From contig JANQRP010000035.1 of NCBI GenBank assembly GCA_028284495.1, forward strand, positions 1 to 64,000: 64,000 nucleotides of DNA. The letters run 5' to 3'. Positions 25,479 to 34,808 of the stretch are shown here, in pieces. Both the position numbers and the translations under genes were made by a program. Source of the stretch: Longimicrobiales bacterium. GTDB lineage: Bacteria > Gemmatimonadota > Gemmatimonadetes > Longimicrobiales > Gaopeijiaceae. Every line of letters begins with the position of its first letter. Position 1 is the stretch's first letter. Under the pieces are notes generated by a model, which saw only the letters and a list, made by a program, of their open reading frames with translations, searched no databases and was not told where the DNA came from.

Positions 25479-28400
25479 ATGAAGCTCACCTCACTCCGGG
25501 TGCACGGATTCAAGTCGTTCGCGGACGCGACCGACGTGAGATTCCACGACGGCGTGACGGCCATCGTCGGCCCCAACGGCTGTGGGAAGTCGAACATCTC
25601 CGACGCCATCCGGTGGGTGCTCGGCGAGCAGCGGCCGACCAAGATCCGCGGCGCGAAGATGGAGGAGGCGATCTTCCAGGGCAGCGTGCATCGCCGGCCG
25701 GTGAACCGCGGCTCGGTGACGATGACCGTCACCAACGAGGACAACAAGCTTCCGGTGCCCTTCGAGGAGGTCGAGATCGGCCGCACCGTCTTCCGGGACG
25801 GCGGAAGCGACTACGCCATCAACCGATCGAGCGTCCGCCTGAAGGACGTTATCGACCTCACACGCGACACCGGCCTCGGCGCGGGCGCCAACGTGATCGA
25901 GAACCGGATGATCGACTCGATCCTCTCGGATCGCGCCGACGAACGTCGGGGGCTGTTCGAGGAGGCGGCGGGGATCGGGAAGTACAAGGACCGCCGCAAG
26001 TCGGCGCTTCGTCGACTCGAACGCGCCGAGATGGACCTGCAGCGCCTCGAGGACGTGATCTCCGAGGTCGAGACGAAGGTCCGCTCGCTCGCTCGCCAGA
26101 AGGGGAAGGCCGAACGGTACATCCAGTACCGCGATCGCCGACTCGCGGTCGAGGTATCTGTCGTCCGGCATCAGCTGGAGACGCTCGCCGACCGACTCGC
26201 CGAGCTGGATGCCGCGCTCGCCGGCGACACCACGGAGGGCGAGGGGAAGGTCGCGGAGGTACGCGCGGCGGAGGCGGAGTTCGAGACGTTGAGGCTCCGG
26301 CAGGCCGAGGCGCAGCGAGAGCGCGCCGCCGCCGCGGAGAGGCTCGAGCGCGTCCGGGCGTCGCTCGTCGAGTGGGAGCGAGATCTGGCGGTTGCCGAGG
26401 AGCGGAGCGGCTACGCCCGGCGGAGGGTCGGGCAGATCGAGGAGGAGCGCTCCACCGCGCGAGAACGTGCGGTAGAGGTGGCGTCCGAGCGGGACGCGCT
26501 CGGCGCGGACCGCGAGGCCATCGAGTCCGAGCTCGCCGAGGTCACCGAGGAGCTGGAAGCCAGGCGCGCCGCGGCCGACGAGGTGCGTGCCCGCCTCCAG
26601 GAGGCGCGGTCGTCGCTCGAGGAGACCGAGGTCCGGGAGCGCGAGATCGCGCGGCGCGGCGCGCAGCTCGAGGGCGACGCCGAGTCCGCGGACGCACAGG
26701 CCGCCGAGCTCTCGCGCCGCATCGACCGGCTCGGCCGCGAACTCGAGGATGCCTCGTCCGAACTCGACGACCTCGAGGATCAGGGTGACCTCTTCAGCGG
26801 CCGCCTCGGTGTGCTGCGCTCCGAGATGAAGGCGTCGGCCGACGCGGTCTCGGAGGCGGAGTCCGCCGTCGAGGCGGCACGCGGCACCTTCGACGAGGCG
26901 CGCGACCAGGACCGGACCGCGTCGGCGCGGGCGCAGCGGCTCCAGTCGCAGCGCGAGGCGCTCGAGAGCATGGAGCGCGATCGGGAGGGCGTTGCGCCGG
27001 TTCTGGCCGCGGTGCTGGAGGCGGGGCTGAAGGGAGTGCACGGCCCTCTGATCGAGTTCGTCTCGGCGGACGCCGAGCTCGCGAAGGCGGTCGAGTCGTT
27101 CCTCGGATCCCGCGCGCAGGGGCTCGTGGTCGACGACGGGGCCGCCGCCGATCGCGTCCGGACCTGGTTCCGTGACGACTGGAGTGGCGGCGGCGGGCTC
27201 GTGATCCTCCCGATCGACGCGGCCCCGAAGTCGAACGGCACCGGCTCGCTCCTGCAGGCGGTGGAGCCCGGGGGTGCGGGCTCGGCGTGGGTGACCGCTC
27301 TGCTGGAGGGGGTCGACCTCGTCGAGGAGGACGGGCTTACCGCAGGGGCTGGCGCGCGAGTCGCCCGCACCGGGGCGGCCCGGGACGCGTCGGGCGCGAT
27401 CCGGCTCGGCAATCCGTCCGGCGTCACGGGCGTGCTCGAGCGAAAGGAGCGACTCCGGTCGCTCTCGATCGAGGCGGACGAGGCGGTGCGTGACGCGGAG
27501 GCCACTGAGGCGACGCTCGCTGCGGCGGTCGCCGCGCTGCGCGAGGCCGAGGACCGCCTCGAGTCGGCCCGCAGTGCTCGGCGCGAGGCCGAGGACACGT
27601 TCCGGAAGGCCGAGGCCGAGGTCGCCGCGGCCGTCGATCGACGCGAGCGCATGGACCGACACCGGGATGAGCTCGCGCGCCAGCTCGAGGGGGCTCGCGT
27701 GGCTCAGACGCGCGCCACCCAGCGCGCCGAACAGGCCCGTGAGGACCGGGGCGCGCTGCACGCCGAGGAGTCGGGCCTCGGGGAGGCCCGCGCGGAGGCG
27801 CGCGCCTCGCTCGAGGCGGTTCAGGCCGAGTGGGAGGCGGCGCGCGGCGAGCAGTCGCGCCTCGAGGTGCGTGACACCCGACTCCGCGGCGAGCTGGAGC
27901 GACTCGACGACCGCATCGGGGGTCTGGAGCGCACCGCGGGGTCGCTCGACGCGCGCATCGAGGCGCTCGACGGGGAGGAGGCGGAGCTGGAGGCCGAGAT
28001 GGAGACGACGGCGGAGACGCAGCGGAAGGGCGCCGAGGCCACCCGCGACCTGTTCGGGCGGCGCGACGCCGCGACGGAGGAGCTGCGTGCACGGGACGAG
28101 GCGCTCGAGCAGGTCGGGGGCGCGCTCGACGACGCCGAGAAGCGCGCGCGTGTGGCCAGGCAGGCGGAGCGCGAGGCGACGGATCGTCGCCATCGGCTGG
28201 AGCTCGAACGGCAGGAGGTCGTGGGCCGGATCGGTCGCATCCAGGATCGCCTGGAGGGCGAGTGGGGGCGGCCACTGGAGCGTCTGCTTGCGGAGGCGGA
28301 GCCGGTGGAGGGCGAGCCGGAGGAGCTGGAGGCCGAACTCCGGGAGCTGGTCGTGAAGCTCGAGAAGATCGGGCCGGTAAACATGCTAGCCGTCGAGGAG

Positions 28401-28991
28401 CATGCCGAGGAGAGCGAGCGGCTCGACTTCCTGCAGGAGCAGCGCGACGACCTCGTGCAGGCGCGGAACGATCTCAGGACCGCCATTCGCGAGATCAACG
28501 AGACGGCCACCGGGCTGTTCAACGAGACCTTCGAGAACGTCCGCGAGCACTTCAAGCGCGTGCACCAGCGGCTGTTCGAGGGCGGCGAGGCGGACATCTG
28601 GCTCGAGGACGAGTCCGACCCGCTCGAGTCCCCGATCGAGATCCACGCGTCGCCGAAGGGCAAGAAGACGCAGCGGATCGACCTTCTGTCGGGAGGCGAG
28701 CGGGCGCTCACGGCGCTGTCGCTCCTGTTCGCGATCTACCTCGTGAAGCCGAGTCCCTTCTGCGTGCTCGACGAGGTGGATGCGCCGCTCGACGAGAACA
28801 ACATCGGGCGATTCATCCGCCTCCTGCACGACTTCAAGGAGGACACCCAGTTCGTCGTCATCACGCACAATCCGCGGACCATCGAGGCGGCGGACTGGAT
28901 CTACGGGGTGACGATGGAGGAGCCGGGTGTGAGCAAGATCGTCGGCGTCCGTCTGGAGGACGCGCTGGAGCAGGCCAAGGGCGCGGCCTGA
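25479..28991 (+). CDS. smc: Chromosome segregation protein SMC
   Basis: A 1170-residue SMC ATPase that loads on DNA with ScpAB and drives chromosome arm alignment. The N-terminal head has VHGFKSFAD and Walker A GPNGCGKSN. Two very long coiled coils (about 165-490 and 690-1000) flank a hinge near 505-660 containing the GVHGPLIEFVSAD region. The C-terminal head has the signature LLSGGERALTALSLLFAIYL and Walker B CVLDEVDAPLDENN. ATG 25479 starts exactly at the conserved MKLTSLRVHGFKSF; the frame is open 280 bp upstream but overlaps the preceding gene. Length is standard. scpA and scpB are not in the window. Confidence 0.98.
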   Translation: MKLTSLRVHGFKSFADATDVRFHDGVTAIVGPNGCGKSNISDAIRWVLGEQRPTKIRGAKMEEAIFQGSVHRRPVNRGSVTMTVTNEDNKLPVPFEEVEIGRTVFRDGGSDYAINRSSVRLKDVIDLTRDTGLGAGANVIENRMIDSILSDRADERRGLFEEAAGIGKYKDRRKSALRRLERAEMDLQRLEDVISEVETKVRSLARQKGKAERYIQYRDRRLAVEVSVVRHQLETLADRLAELDAALAGDTTEGEGKVAEVRAAEAEFETLRLRQAEAQRERAAAAERLERVRASLVEWERDLAVAEERSGYARRRVGQIEEERSTARERAVEVASERDALGADREAIESELAEVTEELEARRAAADEVRARLQEARSSLEETEVREREIARRGAQLEGDAESADAQAAELSRRIDRLGRELEDASSELDDLEDQGDLFSGRLGVLRSEMKASADAVSEAESAVEAARGTFDEARDQDRTASARAQRLQSQREALESMERDREGVAPVLAAVLEAGLKGVHGPLIEFVSADAELAKAVESFLGSRAQGLVVDDGAAADRVRTWFRDDWSGGGGLVILPIDAAPKSNGTGSLLQAVEPGGAGSAWVTALLEGVDLVEEDGLTAGAGARVARTGAARDASGAIRLGNPSGVTGVLERKERLRSLSIEADEAVRDAEATEATLAAAVAALREAEDRLESARSARREAEDTFRKAEAEVAAAVDRRERMDRHRDELARQLEGARVAQTRATQRAEQAREDRGALHAEESGLGEARAEARASLEAVQAEWEAARGEQSRLEVRDTRLRGELERLDDRIGGLERTAGSLDARIEALDGEEAELEAEMETTAETQRKGAEATRDLFGRRDAATEELRARDEALEQVGGALDDAEKRARVARQAEREATDRRHRLELERQEVVGRIGRIQDRLEGEWGRPLERLLAEAEPVEGEPEELEAELRELVVKLEKIGPVNMLAVEEHAEESERLDFLQEQRDDLVQARNDLRTAIREINETATGLFNETFENVREHFKRVHQRLFEGGEADIWLEDESDPLESPIEIHASPKGKKTQRIDLLSGGERALTALSLLFAIYLVKPSPFCVLDEVDAPLDENNIGRFIRLLHDFKEDTQFVVITHNPRTIEAADWIYGVTMEEPGVSKIVGVRLEDALEQAKGAA

Positions 28992-29143
28992 CCCCGACAG
29001 GGGGTTGAACTCGGGTGCCCCGGGAGGTGTTCTTTGACACCGGAGGGCGCTCCGCGGAGCCGGCCGCCGTAGCCTGCGCCGATACGCGTCCCTGCGCTCT
29101 CGCGATCCACGCACTTCACGATGCCCCCACGGGGATTCGATAG

Positions 29144-30193
29144 ATGCTCGTAGTGATGAAGCACAGGGCCACCGCCGACGAGATCGACGCGGTGGTGGAC
29201 ACCATTCGGGAACTCGGGTACGACGCCCGCCCGATCCCGGGCGCCCTGCGGACCGCGGTGGGCCTCATCGGCAACGACGGCCATGTGGACACGGCTCGAC
29301 TCGAGGGCATGCCCGGCGTCGCGCAGTGCATCACCGTCACACAGCCGTTCAAGCAGGTCTCGCGCGAGTGGAAGGAGGACGACACGGTCGTCGAGCTCGC
29401 CAACGGGACCCGCATCGGCGGTACCGAGATCGCGATCATGGCCGGTCCGTGCGCCGTCGAGAGTGAGGAGCAGATCCTCACGGCGGCACGGACGCTCCGT
29501 GACATGGGCGCCACCGTGCTCCGGGGAGGCGCCTTCAAGCCGCGCACGTCCCCGTACTCCTTCCAGGGCCTGGGCGAGGAGGGACTAAGGCTGCTCGCGA
29601 AGGCCCGCGACGAGACCGGGATGGCGATCATCACCGAGGCGGTCGACCCGGACGGCGTGGACCTCGTGGCGGAGTACGCAGACATCATCCAGATCGGCGC
29701 CCGCAACATGCAGAACTATCCGCTCCTGCGGCGGGCGGGCAGGAGCGACACCCCCGTCATGCTCAAGCGCGGCATGAGCGCCACCATCGACGAGTGGCTG
29801 CTCGCGGCGGAGTATCTCGTGGCCGAGGGGAATCACGACGTTATCCTCTGCGAGCGAGGAATCCGGTCGTTCAACACCTACACGCGCAACATCTTCGACC
29901 TCTCGGCCATTCCCGTGGTTCGCGAGCTGAGCCACCTGCCGGTCGTCGCCGACCCGTCGCACGCGACCGGGATCCGGTCGAAGGTCGTGCCGATGGCGCG
30001 CGCTGCGGTCGCTTCCGGAGCGGACGGACTGATCGTCGAGGTGCACCCCGACCCGCCGAAGGCTCTGTCCGACGGGGCGCAGTCGCTCTACTTCGAGCAG
30101 TTCGCCGAGCTCATGGAGCAGAGCCGCGTGATCGCGCGGGCGATCGGCCGCGACCTGCTGCCCGCGCTCGCGAGCCCGACGGCGTCGAGCTGA
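29144..30193 (+). CDS. aroF: 3-deoxy-7-phosphoheptulonate synthase, type I-beta
   Basis: A 349-residue DAHP synthase, catalysing phosphoenolpyruvate plus erythrose 4-phosphate to DAHP, the first step of aromatic synthesis. Residues 1-75 form the ferredoxin-like ACT-related regulatory domain ([18 protein letters not shown]) seen in the Thermotoga-type enzyme and used for Phe/Tyr feedback. The barrel begins [16 protein letters not shown] and contains [38 protein letters not shown], then DPSHATG with the metal His and [18 protein letters not shown]. The start is ATG 29144. It stands alone between smc and the YraN gene, with 152 bp upstream. Confidence 0.95.
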   Translation: MLVVMKHRATADEIDAVVDTIRELGYDARPIPGALRTAVGLIGNDGHVDTARLEGMPGVAQCITVTQPFKQVSREWKEDDTVVELANGTRIGGTEIAIMAGPCAVESEEQILTAARTLRDMGATVLRGGAFKPRTSPYSFQGLGEEGLRLLAKARDETGMAIITEAVDPDGVDLVAEYADIIQIGARNMQNYPLLRRAGRSDTPVMLKRGMSATIDEWLLAAEYLVAEGNHDVILCERGIRSFNTYTRNIFDLSAIPVVRELSHLPVVADPSHATGIRSKVVPMARAAVASGADGLIVEVHPDPPKALSDGAQSLYFEQFAELMEQSRVIARAIGRDLLPALASPTASS

Positions 30194-30254
30194 CGCGCCC
30201 GGAACCGTCCGGGCCGGTCATTCCTGCGCCCGCCCGCGGGGGTCACCATGCCGG

Positions 30255-30623
30255 ATGGACACGCATCGGCGCGGCCGAGCCTTCGAACACCTCGCAGCGA
30301 GCCGCCTCCAGCGCGAGGGCTTCCGGATCGAGGCACGGAACGTGCGGGCCGGGCGGGAGGAGATCGATCTCGTCGCCCGACGCGGCCCGCTCGTGGCCTT
30401 CGTGGAGGTGAAGGGCCGGACCCGGGGGGATCGCGGCCACCCGCTGGGCGCGATCGACCATCGGAAGCGCGCCGCGATCGCGAGGGTGGCGCGGGACTGG
30501 ATTCACCGGCATGGTCGGGCAGGCGACGTCTACCGCTTCGACGCGGTGGCCGTCGTGCGCTCCCGAGACGGGTGGCGGGTGGACCACATCGCGGACGCAT
30601 GGCGGCTCGGGCAGGGGATGTGA
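30255..30623 (+). CDS. YraN family (UPF0102) endonuclease-like protein
   Basis: A 122-residue protein with the restriction-endonuclease-like core of the UPF0102 family: GRAFEHLAASRLQREGFRI, then EEIDLVARRGPLVAFVEVKG with the acidic D-ExK metal site, and the basic RKRAAIARVARDWI. The family is widespread next to rnhB or 16S modification genes and is thought to act on DNA, but its role is not settled. Length is typical. It is 61 bp after the DAHP synthase gene. Confidence 0.9.
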   Translation: MDTHRRGRAFEHLAASRLQREGFRIEARNVRAGREEIDLVARRGPLVAFVEVKGRTRGDRGHPLGAIDHRKRAAIARVARDWIHRHGRAGDVYRFDAVAVVRSRDGWRVDHIADAWRLGQGM

Positions 30624-30687
30624 CCCGCCGACGCCGCCGATCCCGCCGCCGACCCCGCCGCCGACTCCGAGGACACGACCGACACCG

Positions 30688-32481
30688 ATGACGGACCGAG
30701 CGACCCGATCGAGGCCGGCGGCGGCGCCCCGCCCGCGGTTCCGGCCCGTGCCGCCCGAGGAGCGGGAAGGCCGCGGATCGATCGCGTTCCTGGTCGGCGT
30801 GATCCTCGCCCTCTGGGCGGTGCCCGTCGTTTCGACCGTGTGGCTGTCCAGCCTCGATCGTGACGTGGAGGAGGTCCTCGAGCCCGCGCGCCGCGCGGCC
30901 GAAGAGCTCGCGCGCGTCCACTCCCGCCAGATGCTCTACTTCCAGGAGTGGCTGCTCACGGGGGACTTCCTGGCCGTCTCCAGATACCGCGAGCTCGTCG
31001 ACGACGAGTCCGCGATTTCCGACGATCTCCGCGCGCGCCTCGACCGACCGGACCTCGCCCTCCGCGCGCTTCACCTCCCGGTCGTCGCGGCGGCCCACGA
31101 GTGGCAGGTGGGCCACGCGGACGCGCTGTCGGACGCAGGCCGGGCGCAGTTCGCCGAAGGCCTGGCCCTCGAGGCCGACCAGCGGCGGTTCGAGGCGCTC
31201 CTGCAGGCGGACGCCGCCCTCGTCGACGAACTCACCCGGCGGGCCCGCGAGGCGAGGAGCCGCGCCGCGACGGCGCGCGAGATGACCCTGCTGATCAGCT
31301 TCGGACTCGTCGCACTCGCGCTGGTCGGAACCGCCACGGTCGCGGCCCTCTCGCGTCGGCTTCGGGGGCTCGTGCGCGACGTGCGTGGCCGGCATCGCGA
31401 CACGCTCCGCGTGCGCCGTGAGCTGGACGCGATCTTCGACGCCACGGCGGATGCCGTCGTCGAAGTGGACGACGGCGGCCACGTCGTCCGCGTGAACCCG
31501 GCGGCCACCCGCCTGCTCGGCTGGAGCGAGGAGGATGCCCGCGGAGAGCCGGCCGAACGGGTGCTGCTCGGCGCCGCTGCCCGCGTCGGGGACCCGTCCG
31601 CCGTGGTGGAGGCGGCGCGGGGGGGACGTGTCGTGGACGGCGCCGAGGGCGAGGTGCGCGCCCGCCGCGGGGAGGAGGTGCCGGTCCTGTGGTCCACGCG
31701 CCCGCTTCTGGACGGCACCGCCAAGCGGGGCGTGGTGGTGACGCTCACCGACCTCACCGAGATCCGCGAGGCCACGGAGGCCCTCCGCCGCGCCGTAACG
31801 GCCCGCGAGGAGACGCTCGCCGTGGTGAGTCACGACCTGCGGAGCCCGCTTTCGACCGTGCAGGCCGTCGGTGAACTCCTCATCGAGGTCCCGCTCGACG
31901 CGGAGAAACGCGCCGACCAGCTCAAGAACCTCCTCCGCGCCAGCGACCGGATGGAGCGCCTGATCCGGGACCTGCTCGACATTGCGCGGATCGACGCGCG
32001 CGGCCTGAGTGTCGCGCGTGCGCCGGAGTCGGCAGCATCGCTGCTCGACTCCGCGGCCACCGCCATGCAGCCCCGCGCGGACGCGGCCGGCATCCGGCTC
32101 CACCGATCGTCGGCGGTGGGTGACGTGCGGGTGACGGCCGATGCCGACCGAATCCAGCAGGTGTGGGAGAACCTGGTGTCGAACGCGCTTCGTCACACCC
32201 CGCGTGGGGGTACCGTCGAACTCGGCGCGGAGGTGATCGGAGACCGGGTCGAATTCCGCGTCTCGGACACGGGGTCGGGGATCGCGCCGGACGCGCTGCC
32301 CCACCTCTTCGACCGATTCTGGCGCGCCGATCAGCCCCGTCGGGACGGCGCCGGGCTCGGCCTCACCATCGTGCGCGGCATCGTGGAGGCGCACGGCGGC
32401 GATGTCGGGGTCGACAGCGAGGTGGGCGTGGGAACGACGTTCCGCTTCACGCTTCCGGTCGACCCTCCCGCCACTCCCTGA
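30688..32481 (+). CDS. Membrane sensor histidine kinase with PAS domain
   Basis: A 597-residue kinase. Two membrane helices (about 32-54 and 195-217) enclose a helical extracytoplasmic domain resembling CHASE3 (SLDRDVEEVLEPARRAAEEL, LTGDFLAVSRYREL). A PAS domain follows (about 245-355, FDATADAVVEVDDGG). The HisKA H-box reads VVSHDLRSPLST with His382. The HATPase domain has ENLVSNALRH (N box), DTGSGIAPDALPHLFDRFW (G1/F boxes) and GAGLGLTIVRGI (G2). ATG 30688 is taken although the frame is open further through a Pro-rich stretch. No response regulator is adjacent. Its 3' end overlaps the convergent phosphodiesterase gene by 35 bp. Signal and partner are unknown. Confidence 0.92.
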   Translation: MTDRATRSRPAAAPRPRFRPVPPEEREGRGSIAFLVGVILALWAVPVVSTVWLSSLDRDVEEVLEPARRAAEELARVHSRQMLYFQEWLLTGDFLAVSRYRELVDDESAISDDLRARLDRPDLALRALHLPVVAAAHEWQVGHADALSDAGRAQFAEGLALEADQRRFEALLQADAALVDELTRRAREARSRAATAREMTLLISFGLVALALVGTATVAALSRRLRGLVRDVRGRHRDTLRVRRELDAIFDATADAVVEVDDGGHVVRVNPAATRLLGWSEEDARGEPAERVLLGAAARVGDPSAVVEAARGGRVVDGAEGEVRARRGEEVPVLWSTRPLLDGTAKRGVVVTLTDLTEIREATEALRRAVTAREETLAVVSHDLRSPLSTVQAVGELLIEVPLDAEKRADQLKNLLRASDRMERLIRDLLDIARIDARGLSVARAPESAASLLDSAATAMQPRADAAGIRLHRSSAVGDVRVTADADRIQQVWENLVSNALRHTPRGGTVELGAEVIGDRVEFRVSDTGSGIAPDALPHLFDRFWRADQPRRDGAGLGLTIVRGIVEAHGGDVGVDSEVGVGTTFRFTLPVDPPATP

Positions 32482-33190
32482 GCGTCGTCACCTCGTTCGT
32501 CGTGAATCGGCGAACGCCGGCGTCGAACAGCGCGTCGGCCTCGCCCGGATCGTCGACTGTCCATACGGCCACGTCCGCACCCACCCCACGGGTCCGCTCG
32601 ACGAGCCCGGGATCCGCGAGCACGAGCCGGCGATCCCAGTCGACCATTCCCCGCTCGCCCAGGTCCCCGGCCTTCCCGATGGCGGCGTCGGCGTCTGCGG
32701 CGTCGCCGACCACGTAGGCGACGGCGAGGTCGGCGTTCCGGCCCGCGATCCGGTCGACGATACCGAAGTCCAGCGAGATGAAGCGAACGCGCTCGACCAT
32801 GCCGGCGGACTCGACGATGCTCACCATGCGGTCCAGGTCCTCGAGCTCGCGGTAGCCTTTCACCTCGGCATAGATCGCGAGGTCGACGGATCCGAGAAGC
32901 GTCAGGGCGTCGGCGAACGCCGGAATGCGCTCGCCTTCGAAGTCCGCCGAGAACCAGCGTCCCGCATCGAGCGCGGCGAGCTGCCCCATCGTGCGCCGCT
33001 GCACGGGCCCGAATCCGTTGGTCGTGCGGCCGAGGAGCGCATCGTGGAAGAGCACCGGCGTACCGCACGAGGCCGTGTGGAGGTCGAACTCGACCGCGTC
33101 GGCACCCGCGTCGATCGCCGCCCGCACCGCGGCGAGCGTATTCTCCGGAGCGACGGCGCTGTACCCCCGGTGGGCGATGAGTTCGGTCAC
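32447..33190 (-). CDS. Glycerophosphodiester phosphodiesterase (GDPD family)
   Basis: A 247-residue GDPD-fold hydrolase that cleaves glycerophosphodiesters to an alcohol plus glycerol 3-phosphate. The catalytic His and metal sites are plain: LIAHRGYSAVAPENTLAAV, then ADAVEFDLHT and VLFHDALLGRTTNG. Later blocks LAIYAEVKGY and ADVAVWTVDDPGEAD complete the TIM barrel. There is no signal peptide, so it is cytoplasmic and UgpQ-like. It starts in an ATGA overlap with the small membrane protein upstream. Its end overlaps the histidine kinase gene by 35 bp. Confidence 0.95.
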   Translation of the reverse strand: MTELIAHRGYSAVAPENTLAAVRAAIDAGADAVEFDLHTASCGTPVLFHDALLGRTTNGFGPVQRRTMGQLAALDAGRWFSADFEGERIPAFADALTLLGSVDLAIYAEVKGYRELEDLDRMVSIVESAGMVERVRFISLDFGIVDRIAGRNADLAVAYVVGDAADADAAIGKAGDLGERGMVDWDRRLVLADPGLVERTRGVGADVAVWTVDDPGEADALFDAGVRRFTTNEVTTLREWREGRPEA

Positions 33191-33504
33191 GCCGAGTCCG
33201 AGGAGCCCGCGTCGATTGCCGCGCGGGCCTCGCCCGACCGGAGCGCGGTGTCGAAGTCCTGCGCCTCGCGGATCCGGTGGAGTTCGTCCTGCAGTGCGTC
33301 GAGATTCTGCTCGATCAGGGCGATTCGACGCTCCGACATCTTCTGCGCCTCTTCGGCGCCCTGCGACTGCATGAACTTCCCGAACGACTCGACGAGCGGC
33401 TTCAGGGCGAACCGGGCGGTGACGCCGGCGATGGGGATCAGGAACATGAGAGTTCCCATGACCACGGCCACGAGGCCGGTCACGTCGATTGGCTCAACCT
33501 GCAC
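33187..33504 (-). CDS. Small membrane protein with coiled coil, unknown function
   Basis: A 105-residue protein with one or two hydrophobic stretches near the N-terminus (VTGLVAVVMGTLMFLIPIAG, residues 8-27) and a charged helical region (about 45-88, EEAQKMSERRIALIEQNLD) likely to form a coiled coil. No known family is recognised with confidence; similar small proteins are often annotated only as hypothetical. It starts at GTG (33502-33504), is co-transcribed with and overlaps the GDPD gene, and is divergent from the DUF4097 gene. Confidence 0.7.
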   Translation of the reverse strand: MQVEPIDVTGLVAVVMGTLMFLIPIAGVTARFALKPLVESFGKFMQSQGAEEAQKMSERRIALIEQNLDALQDELHRIREAQDFDTALRSGEARAAIDAGSSDSA

Positions 33505-33520
33505 TGAAACCTCCGGAAAA

Positions 33521-33553
33521 AGTGCGTCGTAGTGCGTGACAGTACTGTACGAC
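33521..33553. promoter_or_regulatory. Operator-like repeats in a divergent intergenic region
   Basis: AGTGCGT occurs at 33521-33527 and 33531-33537, a 10-bp step. GTCGTA (33526-33531) is the inverted complement of TACGAC (33548-33553), and the palindrome CAGTACTG (33540-33547) lies between. The region separates the leftward GDPD pair from the rightward DUF4097 gene, so a shared regulator site is plausible. Confidence 0.4.
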
Positions 33554-33617
33554 CGACGGTGCGCCCGAGGTTCGGCCGGTGCAAGTGGCGGTCGGACTCC
33601 TCGAAGGACGAGAATCG

Positions 33618-34694
33618 GTGACGACGACGAAGAAGGTAGGGGTGCTGGCCATCGGCCTGATGTTCGCGACGGTGTCGGCCGCGGTCGCGCAGCGGGGAAC
33701 GCAGGACAGGTTCGTCCTGAACGGCGACCCGGCGATCTACGCGCTGGCCGGCGAGGTCGAGGTGGTGCGCGGAAGCGGAGACCGGGTGGAGGTGGTCGTG
33801 GAGTTCCGCGGTCCGGACGCCGATCGCCTCAGCGTCGACGTGGCGGACATCCGCGGGCGTCACTCCCTCGTGGTGCGCTTCCCGGGCGAGGACGTGGTCT
33901 TCGATCGCGGGACGGGCTCCCGGTACAACACCACGCTGCGGCTCCGCGACGACGGCACCTGGGGCGGTGGGGGCGGCATGGGCCTGTTCGGCGGCGACCG
34001 CGTTCGCGTCTCGTCGGGTGGGCGTGGCGTCGAGGCCCACGCGATCGTCCGCGTCGAGGTTCCCGCCGGCCGGGACGCCGACGTGCTGGTAGGCGTGGGC
34101 GACGTCCGCGTCCGGGACGTGTCCGCCGATCTCGACCTCGACGTCGCGTCCGGCGCGATCGACGTGGAGGGGGTGAGCGGCTTCGTGTCGGCCGACAGCG
34201 GCTCGGGCGACATCCGGATCTCTGGCGTCGAGGGCTCCGTGCGCGCCGACTCCGGTACGGGAGACGTGGCGATCGAGGGCGTCCGCGGGGAGTCGGTCAC
34301 GGCCGACACCGGCACCGGAGACATCGTCCTGACGAATGTGGTCGCCGGCGAACTGAACGCCGACACCGGTTCGGGCAGCGTCGAGATGCAGGGTGTCGAG
34401 GGCCGCGAGGTCATCGTCGACACCGGCTCCGGCGATGTGGACATCGCGCTGGGGGCCGCGGTGTCGCTGCTGGAGGTGGACACCGGTTCCGGCGACGTGA
34501 CCGTGCGCTTCGGCGGAGAGGTCGACGCCGAGATCGAGGTAGATACGGGGTCCGGCGGCATCGACGTCGACCTCGCCGGGCTTGCGACGCGTGAGGCCGA
34601 GCGTGGCTACTTCTCCGGACGCGCGGGGCGAGGCACCGGGAGGATCGAGATCGACACGGGGTCCGGGAGCGTCCGGCTGCTCGCGGCGGGCTGA
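33618..34694 (+). CDS. Secreted DUF4097-family beta-repeat protein
   Basis: A 358-residue exported protein. A signal peptide (VTTTKKVGVLAIGLMFATVS to AVA) ends near residue 25. From about 170 to the end, short rungs repeat a pattern like DTGSGDV, DSGSGDIRI and DTGTGDI, the hallmark of DUF4097 (adhesin-like, often beside sensor or anti-sigma systems). The repeats should build a beta-solenoid outside the cytoplasm. GTG 33618 is chosen for the signal peptide and an upstream AAGGA; the frame is open 13 codons earlier. A Gly-rich patch (GGGGGMGLFGG) interrupts the N-terminal half. Function is unknown. Confidence 0.82.
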   Translation: MTTTKKVGVLAIGLMFATVSAAVAQRGTQDRFVLNGDPAIYALAGEVEVVRGSGDRVEVVVEFRGPDADRLSVDVADIRGRHSLVVRFPGEDVVFDRGTGSRYNTTLRLRDDGTWGGGGGMGLFGGDRVRVSSGGRGVEAHAIVRVEVPAGRDADVLVGVGDVRVRDVSADLDLDVASGAIDVEGVSGFVSADSGSGDIRISGVEGSVRADSGTGDVAIEGVRGESVTADTGTGDIVLTNVVAGELNADTGSGSVEMQGVEGREVIVDTGSGDVDIALGAAVSLLEVDTGSGDVTVRFGGEVDAEIEVDTGSGGIDVDLAGLATREAERGYFSGRAGRGTGRIEIDTGSGSVRLLAAG

Positions 34695-34808
34695 CCCTTG
34701 AGTTTCGCGGCGCGGCGCCAGAGGCTACGCGGGTAGGTCGGACGGCCGGATCCGCCGGCAGGTCCGCCCCGGACCCTTCAGCCCGCACCCTTGCGCCCGC
34801 AGGTCCCG

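Noticed and set aside
25491..28193. Long open frame of 900 codons on the minus strand under smc
   Set aside because: It lies fully antisense to a certain smc gene, has no family motif and is Leu/Arg/Gly-rich, as expected for the complementary frame of GC-rich coiled-coil DNA.
30625..30687. CCGCCGA-type short repeats before the histidine kinase
   Set aside because: Only a few imperfect copies of a GC-rich hexamer in a short gap; low-complexity sequence rather than a CRISPR or defined repeat.
30088..32394. 768-codon minus-strand frame opposite the histidine kinase
   Set aside because: Shadow; spans three unrelated plus-strand genes and lacks any domain.
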